In this document: in pieces, positions 44,914 through 53,573 of the stretch | Numbering within the stretch: the stretch's first letter is position 1 | Layout of the letters: each line of letters starts with the position of its first letter | Assembly: GCF_024159265.1 (NCBI RefSeq) | Contig: NZ_JAMYWY010000001.1 | Span: 1,054,001 to 1,118,000, forward strand | DNA: 64,000 nt | Reading direction: 5' to 3' | DNA from: Paenibacillus sp. 1781tsa1 | GTDB lineage: Bacteria > Bacillota > Bacilli > Paenibacillales > Paenibacillaceae | Program-made: the position numbers and the translations under genes | Notes under the pieces: generated by a model | The model's input: the letters and a program-made list of their open reading frames with translations, nothing else | Databases searched by the model: none | Told to the model about the DNA's origin: nothing

Positions 44914-46269
44914 ATGTCAGTAGAAGTGCAGACGGAATATCTGAAGATGCAAAATGAGAAGGAATCCAATGCAAGATCGTACCCCAGACATTTCCCGCTT
45001 GTAATTAGCAAAGCCCATGGGGTGAAGGTTACGGATACGGAAGGCCGCGTATTCTACGATTGCCTGGCTGGTGCAGGAACATTGGCGCTGGGGCATAACC
45101 ATGACACGGTGGTCAACGCCATTCGCGATGTCCTGGATCAACAGATTCCGCTACATACACTGGATTTGGCAACGCCGCTGAAGCTTTCATATATGCAAGA
45201 ACTGTTCTCCATTCTTCCAGCAGAGATGCAGAACAAGGCCAAAATCCAGTTCTGTGGTCCAACCGGAGCGGATGCCGTAGAAGCAGCCATTAAGCTGGTT
45301 AAACATGCTACAGGTGGCAGGTCCATTCTTGCCTTTCAAGGCGGTTATCACGGTTCGACCCAAGCAACCATGTCGATGAGTGGCAACCTGAGCAAGAAAC
45401 AACATCTGCAAAGCCTGCTGCCCGATGTACATTTCCTGCCGTTTCCTTATGAATACCGCTGCCCATTTGGTGTTGGTGAGGGCATGACGGCCCGGTTAAG
45501 TGCACAGTATATCGAGAACTTGCTCGATGATTGCGAGAGTGGTATTGCCGCACCGTGCGGAGTCATTGTGGAGACGGTGCAGGGCGAAGGAGGGGCGATT
45601 CCGGCAGACATTGAATGGCTGAAGGAGCTGCGCCGAATCACAGCAGAGCGAAGCATTCCACTCATTATCGACGAAGTGCAGACAGGCATCGGACGCACAG
45701 GCCGTATGTTTTCATTTGAACATGCCGGAATTATACCCGATGTAATCATCTGCTCCAAAGCAGTTGGCGGAAGTCTGCCCATGTCTGTCGTCATCTATAA
45801 GGAAGAGCTGGACCAATGGCAGCCTGGTGCACACACGGGAACGTTCCGTGGCAATCAGCTGGCCATGGCTGCGGGACTTGCCACACTTCGTTATATCCGG
45901 GAACAGAATGTTCTACAAAACGTACATCTGCGCAGTGAGCAGTTCATGAATCAACTGAATGCATTGAAAGAGCGACATGCTGAGATTGGTGATGTGCGTG
46001 GCAGAGGGTTGATGATTGGCGTTGAGGTGGTTAATCCGGCAGGACGCAAGGATCGTCTGGGACATTATCTGCCTAATGGTGCACTTGCTGAGTCTATTCA
46101 ACGTGAATGTTTCAAGAATGGTTTAATTGTGGAACTGGGCGGGCGTCATTCAGCGGTTGTTCGTTTTCTGCCGCCACTGAATATTACGGAGCAAGAATCG
46201 GGCGCGATCCTGGCGATCTTTGAGAAATCGGTAGCTGAAGCGATTGCCTTAGCAACGGCTGCATGCTGA
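44914..46269 (+). CDS. 2,4-diaminobutyrate:2-oxoglutarate aminotransferase
   Basis: A class III PLP aminotransferase of 451 residues, of the RhbA/Dat kind. Visible: YDCLAGAGTLALGHNH, VQFCGPTGADAVEAAIKL-like core (here IQFCGPTGADAVEAAIKL), GGYHGS, IIDEVQTGIGRTG with the PLP Asp, and the Schiff-base lysine Lys282 in CSKAVGGSLP. It makes L-2,4-diaminobutyrate from aspartate semialdehyde and glutamate, releasing 2-oxoglutarate. In this operon it takes the place of SbnA/SbnB, which supply 2,3-diaminopropionate and 2-oxoglutarate for staphyloferrin B. It overlaps the exporter gene by 7 bp. Confidence 0.88.
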   Translation: MSVEVQTEYLKMQNEKESNARSYPRHFPLVISKAHGVKVTDTEGRVFYDCLAGAGTLALGHNHDTVVNAIRDVLDQQIPLHTLDLATPLKLSYMQELFSILPAEMQNKAKIQFCGPTGADAVEAAIKLVKHATGGRSILAFQGGYHGSTQATMSMSGNLSKKQHLQSLLPDVHFLPFPYEYRCPFGVGEGMTARLSAQYIENLLDDCESGIAAPCGVIVETVQGEGGAIPADIEWLKELRRITAERSIPLIIDEVQTGIGRTGRMFSFEHAGIIPDVIICSKAVGGSLPMSVVIYKEELDQWQPGAHTGTFRGNQLAMAAGLATLRYIREQNVLQNVHLRSEQFMNQLNALKERHAEIGDVRGRGLMIGVEVVNPAGRKDRLGHYLPNGALAESIQRECFKNGLIVELGGRHSAVVRFLPPLNITEQESGAILAIFEKSVAEAIALATAAC

Positions 46270-47696
46270 AGCTGTCCCTGATGAAGAGGCACGCCGTATT
46301 ACTCGCGATTCTGCTTGGTGCTTTTTCGCTGGTACTGACCAACAGTGCATTCAACCTGCTGCTGCCTTATTTTGTGCAATATTATCAGATCTCTACGACA
46401 GCAGGCGGATGGATCATCGCCCTCTACATGCTGGCCATGACGTTAACGATGCCGCTGGCTTCCTTAATCGTAGACCGATTGGGCCGTAAGCAGACGTATA
46501 TGTTGGGCATCAGTTTATACGGATTGTTCTCGGTGGCAGGTGCACTATTTTATCACTCTATTGAGGTATTGCTGCTTGTCCGTTTCATGCATGGGGTTGC
46601 CGCGGGACTGATGATTCCGTTATCGCTTGTTTTGTTGTTTGATGTCTACGGACCGGAGGTAAGGGGACGAATTACAGGAGCGTGGGGCTTGCTGCTTATG
46701 CTGGCTCCTGCGGCTGGGCCAACGCTGGGCGGCTTCATCATTCAGTATGGACGGCTTGAAATGCTGTTCTGGCTGAATGTGCCGCTGGCTGTATTCTCGT
46801 TCATCGGGTGCGGTCGAGTCATTCAGACTTATATTCCCGCCCGTAGGAAACGATGGCATCCAACCAGTGTCATACTGCTGATCTGCGCGGTAGGTGCCCT
46901 TAGTCTGGGCGTACAGTTGTATGCGAGTCCTGTGGTAGCGGTATGGGTACCTTGGCTGCTGATTTCGCTTGGTATGGTGTTACTTATTCGTTTTGTCCAG
47001 ACCGAGAACGGTCGCAAGGAACCACTGATACGTTACCAGTTGCTGCGGCGTAATGCCGTCTTTCCACTGACCGTGCTGATCTCGACCATTCAGGATTGTG
47101 TCATGTTTGGTGTGATCTTTGCATTGCCATTATTGTTCCAGGATGTTTTCCACCTGTCGCCGGCCTTGTCCGGTGCGTTGTTCATACCCTTGTCGATCTG
47201 CACAAGTCTGTTCATGTGGATCGGAGGCAGTCTGCTGGATCGCGGTCGGTCCATCCATTTTATTGCATGGGGCACGTTGCTGGTGTCGATATCGATCTTG
47301 TCGTTTGCCTTTCTGCCCATGGGAGCATCGATCTGGATCATCGGTATGCTCATGGCGTGCCGTGGAATTGGCGTTGGCCTGTCAGGCATGAGTATCTCTG
47401 CGATTGGTCTGCAAGCATTACCGGACGAAGACATGCACGAAGGGTCGGTGTTATCGACCACGATTGAGCGGCTGGCTTCTTCGTTTGCGGTGATGGGTAT
47501 GACCCTGTATTACGATATGCGCTGGCAATGGCTTGCCGGGGCAGGAACGTCTATGGAGATGGCAAAATGGGGAGCGCTCAAAGAGATCTGTATCGGCCTT
47601 GGCTGCGCCATACTGCTTACACTTCCCCTGGTCTTACTTATAACCCGAAAGAAGGTTGGCATCATTGTTCGAGATGGAAAACAAGCTCCGGTCTGA
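46263..47696 (+). CDS. MFS siderophore exporter (DHA2-like, SbnD counterpart)
   Basis: A multi-span major facilitator protein of 477 residues, with the DRLGRKQTYMLGISLYG loop, the GAWGLLLMLAPAAGPTLGG motif C in TM5 typical of drug/siderophore antiporters, and about 12-14 spans. By position inside the operon it is the exporter of the finished siderophore, like SbnD. It overlaps both neighbours. The direction of transport is inferred from motif C. Confidence 0.87.
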   Translation: MLKLSLMKRHAVLLAILLGAFSLVLTNSAFNLLLPYFVQYYQISTTAGGWIIALYMLAMTLTMPLASLIVDRLGRKQTYMLGISLYGLFSVAGALFYHSIEVLLLVRFMHGVAAGLMIPLSLVLLFDVYGPEVRGRITGAWGLLLMLAPAAGPTLGGFIIQYGRLEMLFWLNVPLAVFSFIGCGRVIQTYIPARRKRWHPTSVILLICAVGALSLGVQLYASPVVAVWVPWLLISLGMVLLIRFVQTENGRKEPLIRYQLLRRNAVFPLTVLISTIQDCVMFGVIFALPLLFQDVFHLSPALSGALFIPLSICTSLFMWIGGSLLDRGRSIHFIAWGTLLVSISILSFAFLPMGASIWIIGMLMACRGIGVGLSGMSISAIGLQALPDEDMHEGSVLSTTIERLASSFAVMGMTLYYDMRWQWLAGAGTSMEMAKWGALKEICIGLGCAILLTLPLVLLITRKKVGIIVRDGKQAPV

Positions 47697-49461
47697 GGCT
47701 GAGCAGCAGGCCCATGAACATTCGTGCAAGCTTCTGCTGAACTGTTACATCCGTGAGCTTGCGTTAGAGAAGGCAGACGATATTCGAATCAATCCGAATA
47801 CGCTGACGTACGCCGTTGCTTTTCAAGCCAGCGGGGTGAAGGTGACAGGACAACTATCCTATTACTCTGCGATGGGGGAGCATGAATACCTCAGCATGGA
47901 ATCTGGCGGGGAAACGGTGCATTATCGCAATCTGGTTCGCTGGATCACATCTGAGCTAATTGGAGATGGGGAACAGGGAGCGAATTCGGGTCAACATGGA
48001 ATGTTGAAGAGTGCGGTGGAAATGAAGAGCTCGGTTAAGGTGGATATTGCACAGCCATTGGGTGAGAGTACGAATCGTGTCGAGGTGGCGTATGCCAGAG
48101 ATTTTGCACAAAAGGTAGATAACAGTGTGGGTAACCTTACGTTGTATATCGAACAAGCAGCCGGTCTCGACATCCGTGACTATCGGACATCGGAACAGTC
48201 ACTGTTGGTTGGTCATCCGTTTCACCCTTTTCCGAAGAATTCCAAAGGCTTCAGCGAGCAGGAAGTTCAGAAGTACAGTCCGGAGCTGCGCACATCGTTT
48301 CAACTCTGTTATATCGCCGTGAGGCAGGATGTCTATATGCAAGAATGGGTGGATGACGAGGCAATGATGGATTTGCATGAACTCTTGCGGAGCCATGTGC
48401 AGCCGATTTTAAAAGAAAAGAGTGAAATGTATGGGCTGCTGCCCGTCCATCCATGGCAATACGCATACATATCACGGTTGGCCGAGATACAGCACTATTT
48501 TCAAGATGAAAAATTAATTCTGCTTGGCAGTGCGGGGCCAACCGTCTATCCAACGTCTTCGGTCCGTACGGTCTATGTTCCGGCATGGAACTGTAATATC
48601 AAGTTGTCACTGAACATGCAGATTACCAACATGATTCGCACCAATAGTGCTGAGCAGATGCGCAGAACACTGGATGCCTCCAAATACGTCAGCCAGCATG
48701 ACTGCTTCGGTGCTGAACCGAATACCTATATTGCGTATGAGACAGGTGTAGCGACTTGTGCTTTTGAAGATGAAGAGTTAACGAGTCTGTTTACGATAGC
48801 TTATCGACCCATTGAGTTCGACCCTGCCAATACGTATGTACTATCCAGTCTGGTTGAGGCACCACTTCCGGGGTTGCGTTCCAGGTTGGTGACGATGCTG
48901 GGTGGTGGACGTGACATAGCTGAGCGTTGGCTGGATCGTTATCTGGCATGTTCGCTGCTACCGATTGTAAGGGCGACGGGTGAGAAAGGCATTCATTTTG
49001 AAGCCCATTTGCAGAATACCCTTGTGACCTTAAAGGATGGCATGCCTGTGGGTTTTATCGTCCGCGATCTGGAAGGGGTCAGTGTGGATGAGGAACTTAT
49101 AAGTGAGCAGGATCATGCTGCGTCCGATTTATTATTTTACTCGCGAGAGAAAGCCTGGGCGCGGACATCGTACTATTTTATCGTCAATCATCTGGGGTCT
49201 CTGATTCATGTCCTGGCGCGAGATGTGAACGTCCCGGAGGAGCATTTCTGGAAGCAGGTACGTGATGCACTTGTGGAGGAACTGGAACAAACGGGCAATG
49301 AATATGTGCAACATCTGCTAACGACGGAAGCATTCCTGGCCAAACAAAATCTGGTGAGTTGTCTAAGAGGGATCAGCCAGACTCCGGCCTACGTGCCGGT
49401 GAGCAATCCAATGAAACGAATAGGGAGTGAAGTGCGTGGGAGTTGTGGGATACAGGGCTGA
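47656..49461 (+). CDS. IucA/IucC siderophore synthetase, SbnC-like
   Basis: An NRPS-independent siderophore synthetase of 601 residues that adenylates a carboxylate and joins it to an amine. Visible: TSEQSLLVGHPFHPFPKNS, LLPVHPWQYAY, VYPTSSVRTVY, ITNMIRTN, EAHLQNTLVTLKDGMP and IVRDLEGVS. These match S. aureus SbnC closely (SEQSLYLGHPFHPTPKS, VYPTSSVRTV, EAHVQNTLIELKDGIP), so this is the type B, 2-oxoglutarate-using branch. The start is uncertain: TTG 47656, TTG 47665 or ATG 47674 all lie inside the end of the MFS gene; GAAGG at 47651 favours 47665. Confidence 0.88.
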   Translation: MASLFEMENKLRSEAEQQAHEHSCKLLLNCYIRELALEKADDIRINPNTLTYAVAFQASGVKVTGQLSYYSAMGEHEYLSMESGGETVHYRNLVRWITSELIGDGEQGANSGQHGMLKSAVEMKSSVKVDIAQPLGESTNRVEVAYARDFAQKVDNSVGNLTLYIEQAAGLDIRDYRTSEQSLLVGHPFHPFPKNSKGFSEQEVQKYSPELRTSFQLCYIAVRQDVYMQEWVDDEAMMDLHELLRSHVQPILKEKSEMYGLLPVHPWQYAYISRLAEIQHYFQDEKLILLGSAGPTVYPTSSVRTVYVPAWNCNIKLSLNMQITNMIRTNSAEQMRRTLDASKYVSQHDCFGAEPNTYIAYETGVATCAFEDEELTSLFTIAYRPIEFDPANTYVLSSLVEAPLPGLRSRLVTMLGGGRDIAERWLDRYLACSLLPIVRATGEKGIHFEAHLQNTLVTLKDGMPVGFIVRDLEGVSVDEELISEQDHAASDLLFYSREKAWARTSYYFIVNHLGSLIHVLARDVNVPEEHFWKQVRDALVEELEQTGNEYVQHLLTTEAFLAKQNLVSCLRGISQTPAYVPVSNPMKRIGSEVRGSCGIQG

Positions 49462-51448
49462 AGCAGGCGGCAGGACAGAAGCGATATACGTGAATGTACA
49501 GGAACGGATCATGCGTCAGACGTTGGAGGCAATGTGGTTCGAAGGCATTTTGGACAGTGATGTACATGGGAGTGAGTGGCGAACCAGCGGCCTTACATCT
49601 TCTGGCGATTCTGTAGTGTACAAGTGTGAAGCGGAGCGGAAGTTTTCATTTGGCCGGGTGAAGGTGAAGAAGGGTTCGATTCAAAGGGAAGGCGTACTCT
49701 GCACCGATCTGGATCTGTTTTTGGAGGAAATCGTGCTGAACGCATTGAAGGGTGCAAATGTGACGGCTTTTATTCAGGAACTGCTCGAAACGATGGCAAA
49801 AGACAGCCAGTGCCGGGCGATATTGCCCTTGAACATTCCGTTAGAAGATCGGCATTATGATGCGCTCGAAAGTCACATGACCGACGGTCATCTGTATCAC
49901 CCGAGTTATAAGTCGCGGTTGGGGTTTTCTCTGAAAGACAATCTGGCCTATGGCCCTGAGTTTAACTCTGAAGTTGCATTAATCTGGGTGGCTGTGAAAA
50001 AAGAACTTGCTCAGACCGCTGTATCCGCGGGCTATAGTTCTGAAGAATTGGTAAGGCAACATCTGACAGCGGAGGATATGCAGCGATTTCAACAGATCCT
50101 GCAACAAGAAGATCGAACGGGCATAGGTGAGACGGTCAACTTATATGTGGTGGGTGTAGATCAGTTGGGGAGCAGTACCGAAGTTCGTGAGGGCGTTGGA
50201 GAGACAAGCCTAGCGAAGCTTCATGGGGCAGTTCTTGAAAAAGGTGAAACAGTCCGTAGCCCGGGCAGAGAAGGTAGCAAAGCTGATGGGGAAATAGGTT
50301 CTGACGCGGATGATTCATATGTGTTCATTCCGGTTCATCCATGGCAATGGGAGCACCAATTGGAGTCGGTATATGCCCGTCAACTGATGGATGGAGATAT
50401 TGTATATCTCGGGCCATCGTCTTCGCCCTATCGTGCACAGCAGTCAATCCGTTCGCTGTCGAACCGGGTGAACTCGGAAGCTCCTTACATTAAGCTGGCT
50501 CTCAGTATTACCAACACGTCGAGCACACGTATTCTGGCACAGCATACAACCCAGAACGCACCGTTGATCAGCGATTGGCTGGATAATCTCGTTCGTGAAG
50601 ATGAGCTGTTGCAGCGGGCGCAGTTTGGCATTTTAAAAGAAATCATGGGACTGTCGTTCCGTTATGAGCAGTTACCTGCAACGCAGTATGGACGGGCCTA
50701 CGGCACACTCGGAGCCATCTGGCGGGAGAATGTATCGGTACACCTGAAGCAAGGTGAGACGGCGTGGCCGCTGAATGCGCTGATGTTGGTACAACCGGAT
50801 GGTGTTCCATTTATCCAGAATGCTGTCGAACGACATGGTGTGGAAAAGTGGAGCGAGGCCCTTGTTCGCACAGTTACACTGCCGATTATCCATCTGCTCT
50901 ATGCACACGGGATTGCACTGGAATCTCATGCTCAGAATATCATTTTGGTACTGGAAGACGATCTGCCGAAACGAATCATGATCAAGGATCTGCATGATGG
51001 TGTTCGCTATGTACCAGATCAACTGTTGCACCCGGAACGGGCACCGAAGTTGAACCCCGAGCCGGAAACTCATCGCAAGTTCAATCGGTATTCCTTCATC
51101 TATGCGGGAGATGTGTCGGAAGTCCGGGACTATACGTATGACGCATTCTTCTTTATCTGCATGACGGATATTGCACTTGCTTTGGAGCAGTTCGGGTTGT
51201 CCGAGGAAGCCTTCTGGCAGCTGTGCGCAGGTGTAATTGTAGATTATCAGAAGCAGCACCCGGAATACGCAGAACGGTTTGTGGCATTTGACCTTTTTGC
51301 CGAAGATGCACTGATCGAAGAGATGACCAAGCGCCGTCTGTATGGGGATGGGGAGTTGTATTTCCGTAAGGCGAGCAATCCGCTCAAGGTATCGAAGGAT
51401 GCACTGGAATCACAGGGAACGCTCGAATTAAAGGGAATTATCGAATGA
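49436..51448 (+). CDS. IucA/IucC siderophore synthetase, type C (SbnF-like)
   Basis: A synthetase of about 670 residues, longer than usual because of an insertion near 255-290 (acidic and Gly/Ser-rich). Motifs: HLYHPSYKSRLGFSL, FIPVHPWQWEH, IKLALSITNTSSTRIL, YGTLGAIWRENVSVHL, ALESHAQNIILVLE, IKDLHDGVRY. The ITNTSSTRIL and DLHDGVR pattern is typical of type C enzymes (SbnF, IucC, AlcC), which act on a citryl intermediate. I chose GTG 49436, 8 nt after AGGGAG; a GTG at 49427 lies inside that site. It overlaps the previous gene by 26 bp and the next by 4 bp. Confidence 0.88.
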   Translation: MGVVGYRAEAGGRTEAIYVNVQERIMRQTLEAMWFEGILDSDVHGSEWRTSGLTSSGDSVVYKCEAERKFSFGRVKVKKGSIQREGVLCTDLDLFLEEIVLNALKGANVTAFIQELLETMAKDSQCRAILPLNIPLEDRHYDALESHMTDGHLYHPSYKSRLGFSLKDNLAYGPEFNSEVALIWVAVKKELAQTAVSAGYSSEELVRQHLTAEDMQRFQQILQQEDRTGIGETVNLYVVGVDQLGSSTEVREGVGETSLAKLHGAVLEKGETVRSPGREGSKADGEIGSDADDSYVFIPVHPWQWEHQLESVYARQLMDGDIVYLGPSSSPYRAQQSIRSLSNRVNSEAPYIKLALSITNTSSTRILAQHTTQNAPLISDWLDNLVREDELLQRAQFGILKEIMGLSFRYEQLPATQYGRAYGTLGAIWRENVSVHLKQGETAWPLNALMLVQPDGVPFIQNAVERHGVEKWSEALVRTVTLPIIHLLYAHGIALESHAQNIILVLEDDLPKRIMIKDLHDGVRYVPDQLLHPERAPKLNPEPETHRKFNRYSFIYAGDVSEVRDYTYDAFFFICMTDIALALEQFGLSEEAFWQLCAGVIVDYQKQHPEYAERFVAFDLFAEDALIEEMTKRRLYGDGELYFRKASNPLKVSKDALESQGTLELKGIIE

Positions 51449-52221
51449 GAATTAATACGTTGAAGGAAAAAATTGCACGCAAACAGCCGGTGTATGGCCT
51501 TTTTGTATCCATACCACATCCAGTCATCATCGAGATGATCGGACATGCTGAATATGACTTTGTCATTATTGATCTGGAACATGCCGCAACATCGATGGAT
51601 TCGGTAGAGGAATTGATCCGGGCGGCGGAACTGGTAGGTCTAACTCCGCTGGTACGTATCTCGAAGGTAGAGCGAGCGGAGATTCTTAAAGTGCTGGACT
51701 GTGGCGCACAGGGCATCGTTATTCCGCATGTCGAGCAACTGGAGCAGGTGGAAGAAGCGGTTCGATACGCCTACTATCATCCGGTTGGCATGCGGAGTCT
51801 GAATAGTGGTCGTCCTGGTGTATTCGGAAAATATCCGCTTACGGGATACATTGGGGAAGCTAACGAACAAGTGATGATTGTCCCCATGATTGAAAGTGCA
51901 GAGGGCGTTCGGCAAAGTGCACAGATTCTGTCTCATCCTCAGGTGAGTTTTGTATTGGAAGGGGCGGCGGATCTGTCGCAATCCCTCGGCGTGCCATGGC
52001 AGACCGAGCACCCGGATGTGAGACGTGCGCTGGATGAATTGCATGCTACAGCGCAGGAGTGCGAAGTACCTTATGCTACAGTCACGAGAGGCGTGGAAGA
52101 CATGGCGCTCTGGGCTGAGCGGGGAGTACATATATACGTGCTGGGTGATGATCGGAATACGGCATTTCGGGCATATATCCAAAAACGGAATGACTACAGG
52201 AATGCGGGTGGGCAGATATGA
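51445..52221 (+). CDS. SbnG-like citrate synthase (HpcH/HpaI aldolase family)
   Basis: A 258-residue member of the HpcH/HpaI aldolase family. In S. aureus SbnG this fold makes citrate from oxaloacetate and acetyl-CoA for staphyloferrin B, independent of the TCA cycle. Metal ligands are visible as Glu in PMIESAEGV (about 151) and Asp in EGAADLSQSLG (about 177). The position between an IucA/IucC gene and the decarboxylase gene is the same as for sbnG. ATGA overlaps on both sides. It should give the operon its own citrate supply. Confidence 0.87.
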   Translation: MRINTLKEKIARKQPVYGLFVSIPHPVIIEMIGHAEYDFVIIDLEHAATSMDSVEELIRAAELVGLTPLVRISKVERAEILKVLDCGAQGIVIPHVEQLEQVEEAVRYAYYHPVGMRSLNSGRPGVFGKYPLTGYIGEANEQVMIVPMIESAEGVRQSAQILSHPQVSFVLEGAADLSQSLGVPWQTEHPDVRRALDELHATAQECEVPYATVTRGVEDMALWAERGVHIYVLGDDRNTAFRAYIQKRNDYRNAGGQI

Positions 52222-53573
52222 AACCAAGTGTATGGCAGGCGATCGATGAACTTCAACGAGGGATGGAAGACCCGGTATGTGCGTATATCTATGATCTGGC
52301 TGGCATTCAGGAACAGGTACGTCAGATGCTGGGCAGCATGCCTAGGAATACACAGTTGTTCTACGCTATCAAGGCGAATCCAGATCCACGCATCATTGAG
52401 GCGTTGCTTCCATTGGTAAAGGGCTTTGAAGTGGCTTCCATTGGAGAACTGCTCAAGGTAAGGGCTGTAAGTCGAGAGGTTCCGATTCTGTTCGGGGGTC
52501 CAGGCAAGAAGGAGAGCGAACTGCGGTTGGCGATCGAGCATGGCGTGAGTTACATCCATGTGGAAAGTCTGCTGGAGCTGCGGCGCATCATTGCTATTGC
52601 GAAAGTGCGAGCGATGGATCAGGCGCAGGCGCACGAAGGCAAGCAGATGCGAGGACAGAAGCAGGCACAGGAGGACGCGTATGAACACCACAGTGAGCAT
52701 GACCGTGGTCAAGCTCATGAGGTTCGCATTCTGCTCCGAATTAATCTGCGAAGCAGTACGTTACCTCGGACGAAGATTGTCATGGGCGGTGGGCCAAGTC
52801 CTTTTGGAATCGATGAAGAGTCGGTGGAAGAAGCGATCGAACTTATTCGTGTGGAAGGCGCGGGTGTGGTTCGGTTGAGTGGGTTCCATTTTCACTCTTT
52901 GTCCAACAATATGGACGCCAGGCTGCACGCCGAGATGATTGAGCTGTATTTGCAAAAGGTAGAGCAGTGGCAGCACCAGTATGGTCTTCCTGTGGAAGTG
53001 GTGAATGCAGGAGGAGGATTCGGTGTGACGTATGATGGTAGTCCGGGATTTGACTGGCCCTTATTCACTTCCCTGCTGGAGCAAAGTGAAGCCAGACAAC
53101 GCCTTGCTTCACGTGGAGGCGAGTTGTATTTTGAATCGGGCCGACTTTTGGTGGCAGACCACGGGTATTACGCAGCAGAAGTTACGGATATCAAAACTTC
53201 TCATGATCAGCATTTTGCTGTGTTAAGGGGAGGTACGCATCATCATCGTCTGCCTGCTTCATGGGGACATAACCACCCGTTTCAGATTATGACAACGGAG
53301 CGTTGGAAGCATTCATTTGCCAGGCCAGAGGTGACGGATTGTCGCGTTCATATTGTAGGGGAGCTATGCACACCCAAGGATCGCATGCATTCCGATGCGG
53401 AGGTAGCACTTTTGCGTGTGGGAGACATTGTTTTATTTGAAAAGTCTGGAGCTTATTGCTGGACCATCTCGCATCATGATTTTCTGGGTCATCCGCACCC
53501 GGCATTCCATTATCTAACGGAGGACAATAATCATGTCAACACTGATGAAGCGTTCCAGTCTGCAAGCCGCTGA
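52218..53573 (+). CDS. SbnH-like PLP decarboxylase (alanine-racemase fold)
   Basis: A group IV (DAPDC/ODC-like) decarboxylase of 451 residues. The PLP lysine is Lys52 in FYAIKANPDPRI; FHFHSLSNNMDARLH and NAGGGFGVTYDG form the phosphate site; CTPKDRMHSDAEV holds the partner-subunit active-site Cys. In staphyloferrin B synthesis SbnH decarboxylates a citryl-diaminopropionate unit. With diaminobutyrate the product would carry 1,3-diaminopropane. A Gln/His/Glu-rich insertion (about 131-168) is unusual for the family. It overlaps the next gene by 41 bp. Confidence 0.87.
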   Translation: MKPSVWQAIDELQRGMEDPVCAYIYDLAGIQEQVRQMLGSMPRNTQLFYAIKANPDPRIIEALLPLVKGFEVASIGELLKVRAVSREVPILFGGPGKKESELRLAIEHGVSYIHVESLLELRRIIAIAKVRAMDQAQAHEGKQMRGQKQAQEDAYEHHSEHDRGQAHEVRILLRINLRSSTLPRTKIVMGGGPSPFGIDEESVEEAIELIRVEGAGVVRLSGFHFHSLSNNMDARLHAEMIELYLQKVEQWQHQYGLPVEVVNAGGGFGVTYDGSPGFDWPLFTSLLEQSEARQRLASRGGELYFESGRLLVADHGYYAAEVTDIKTSHDQHFAVLRGGTHHHRLPASWGHNHPFQIMTTERWKHSFARPEVTDCRVHIVGELCTPKDRMHSDAEVALLRVGDIVLFEKSGAYCWTISHHDFLGHPHPAFHYLTEDNNHVNTDEAFQSASR

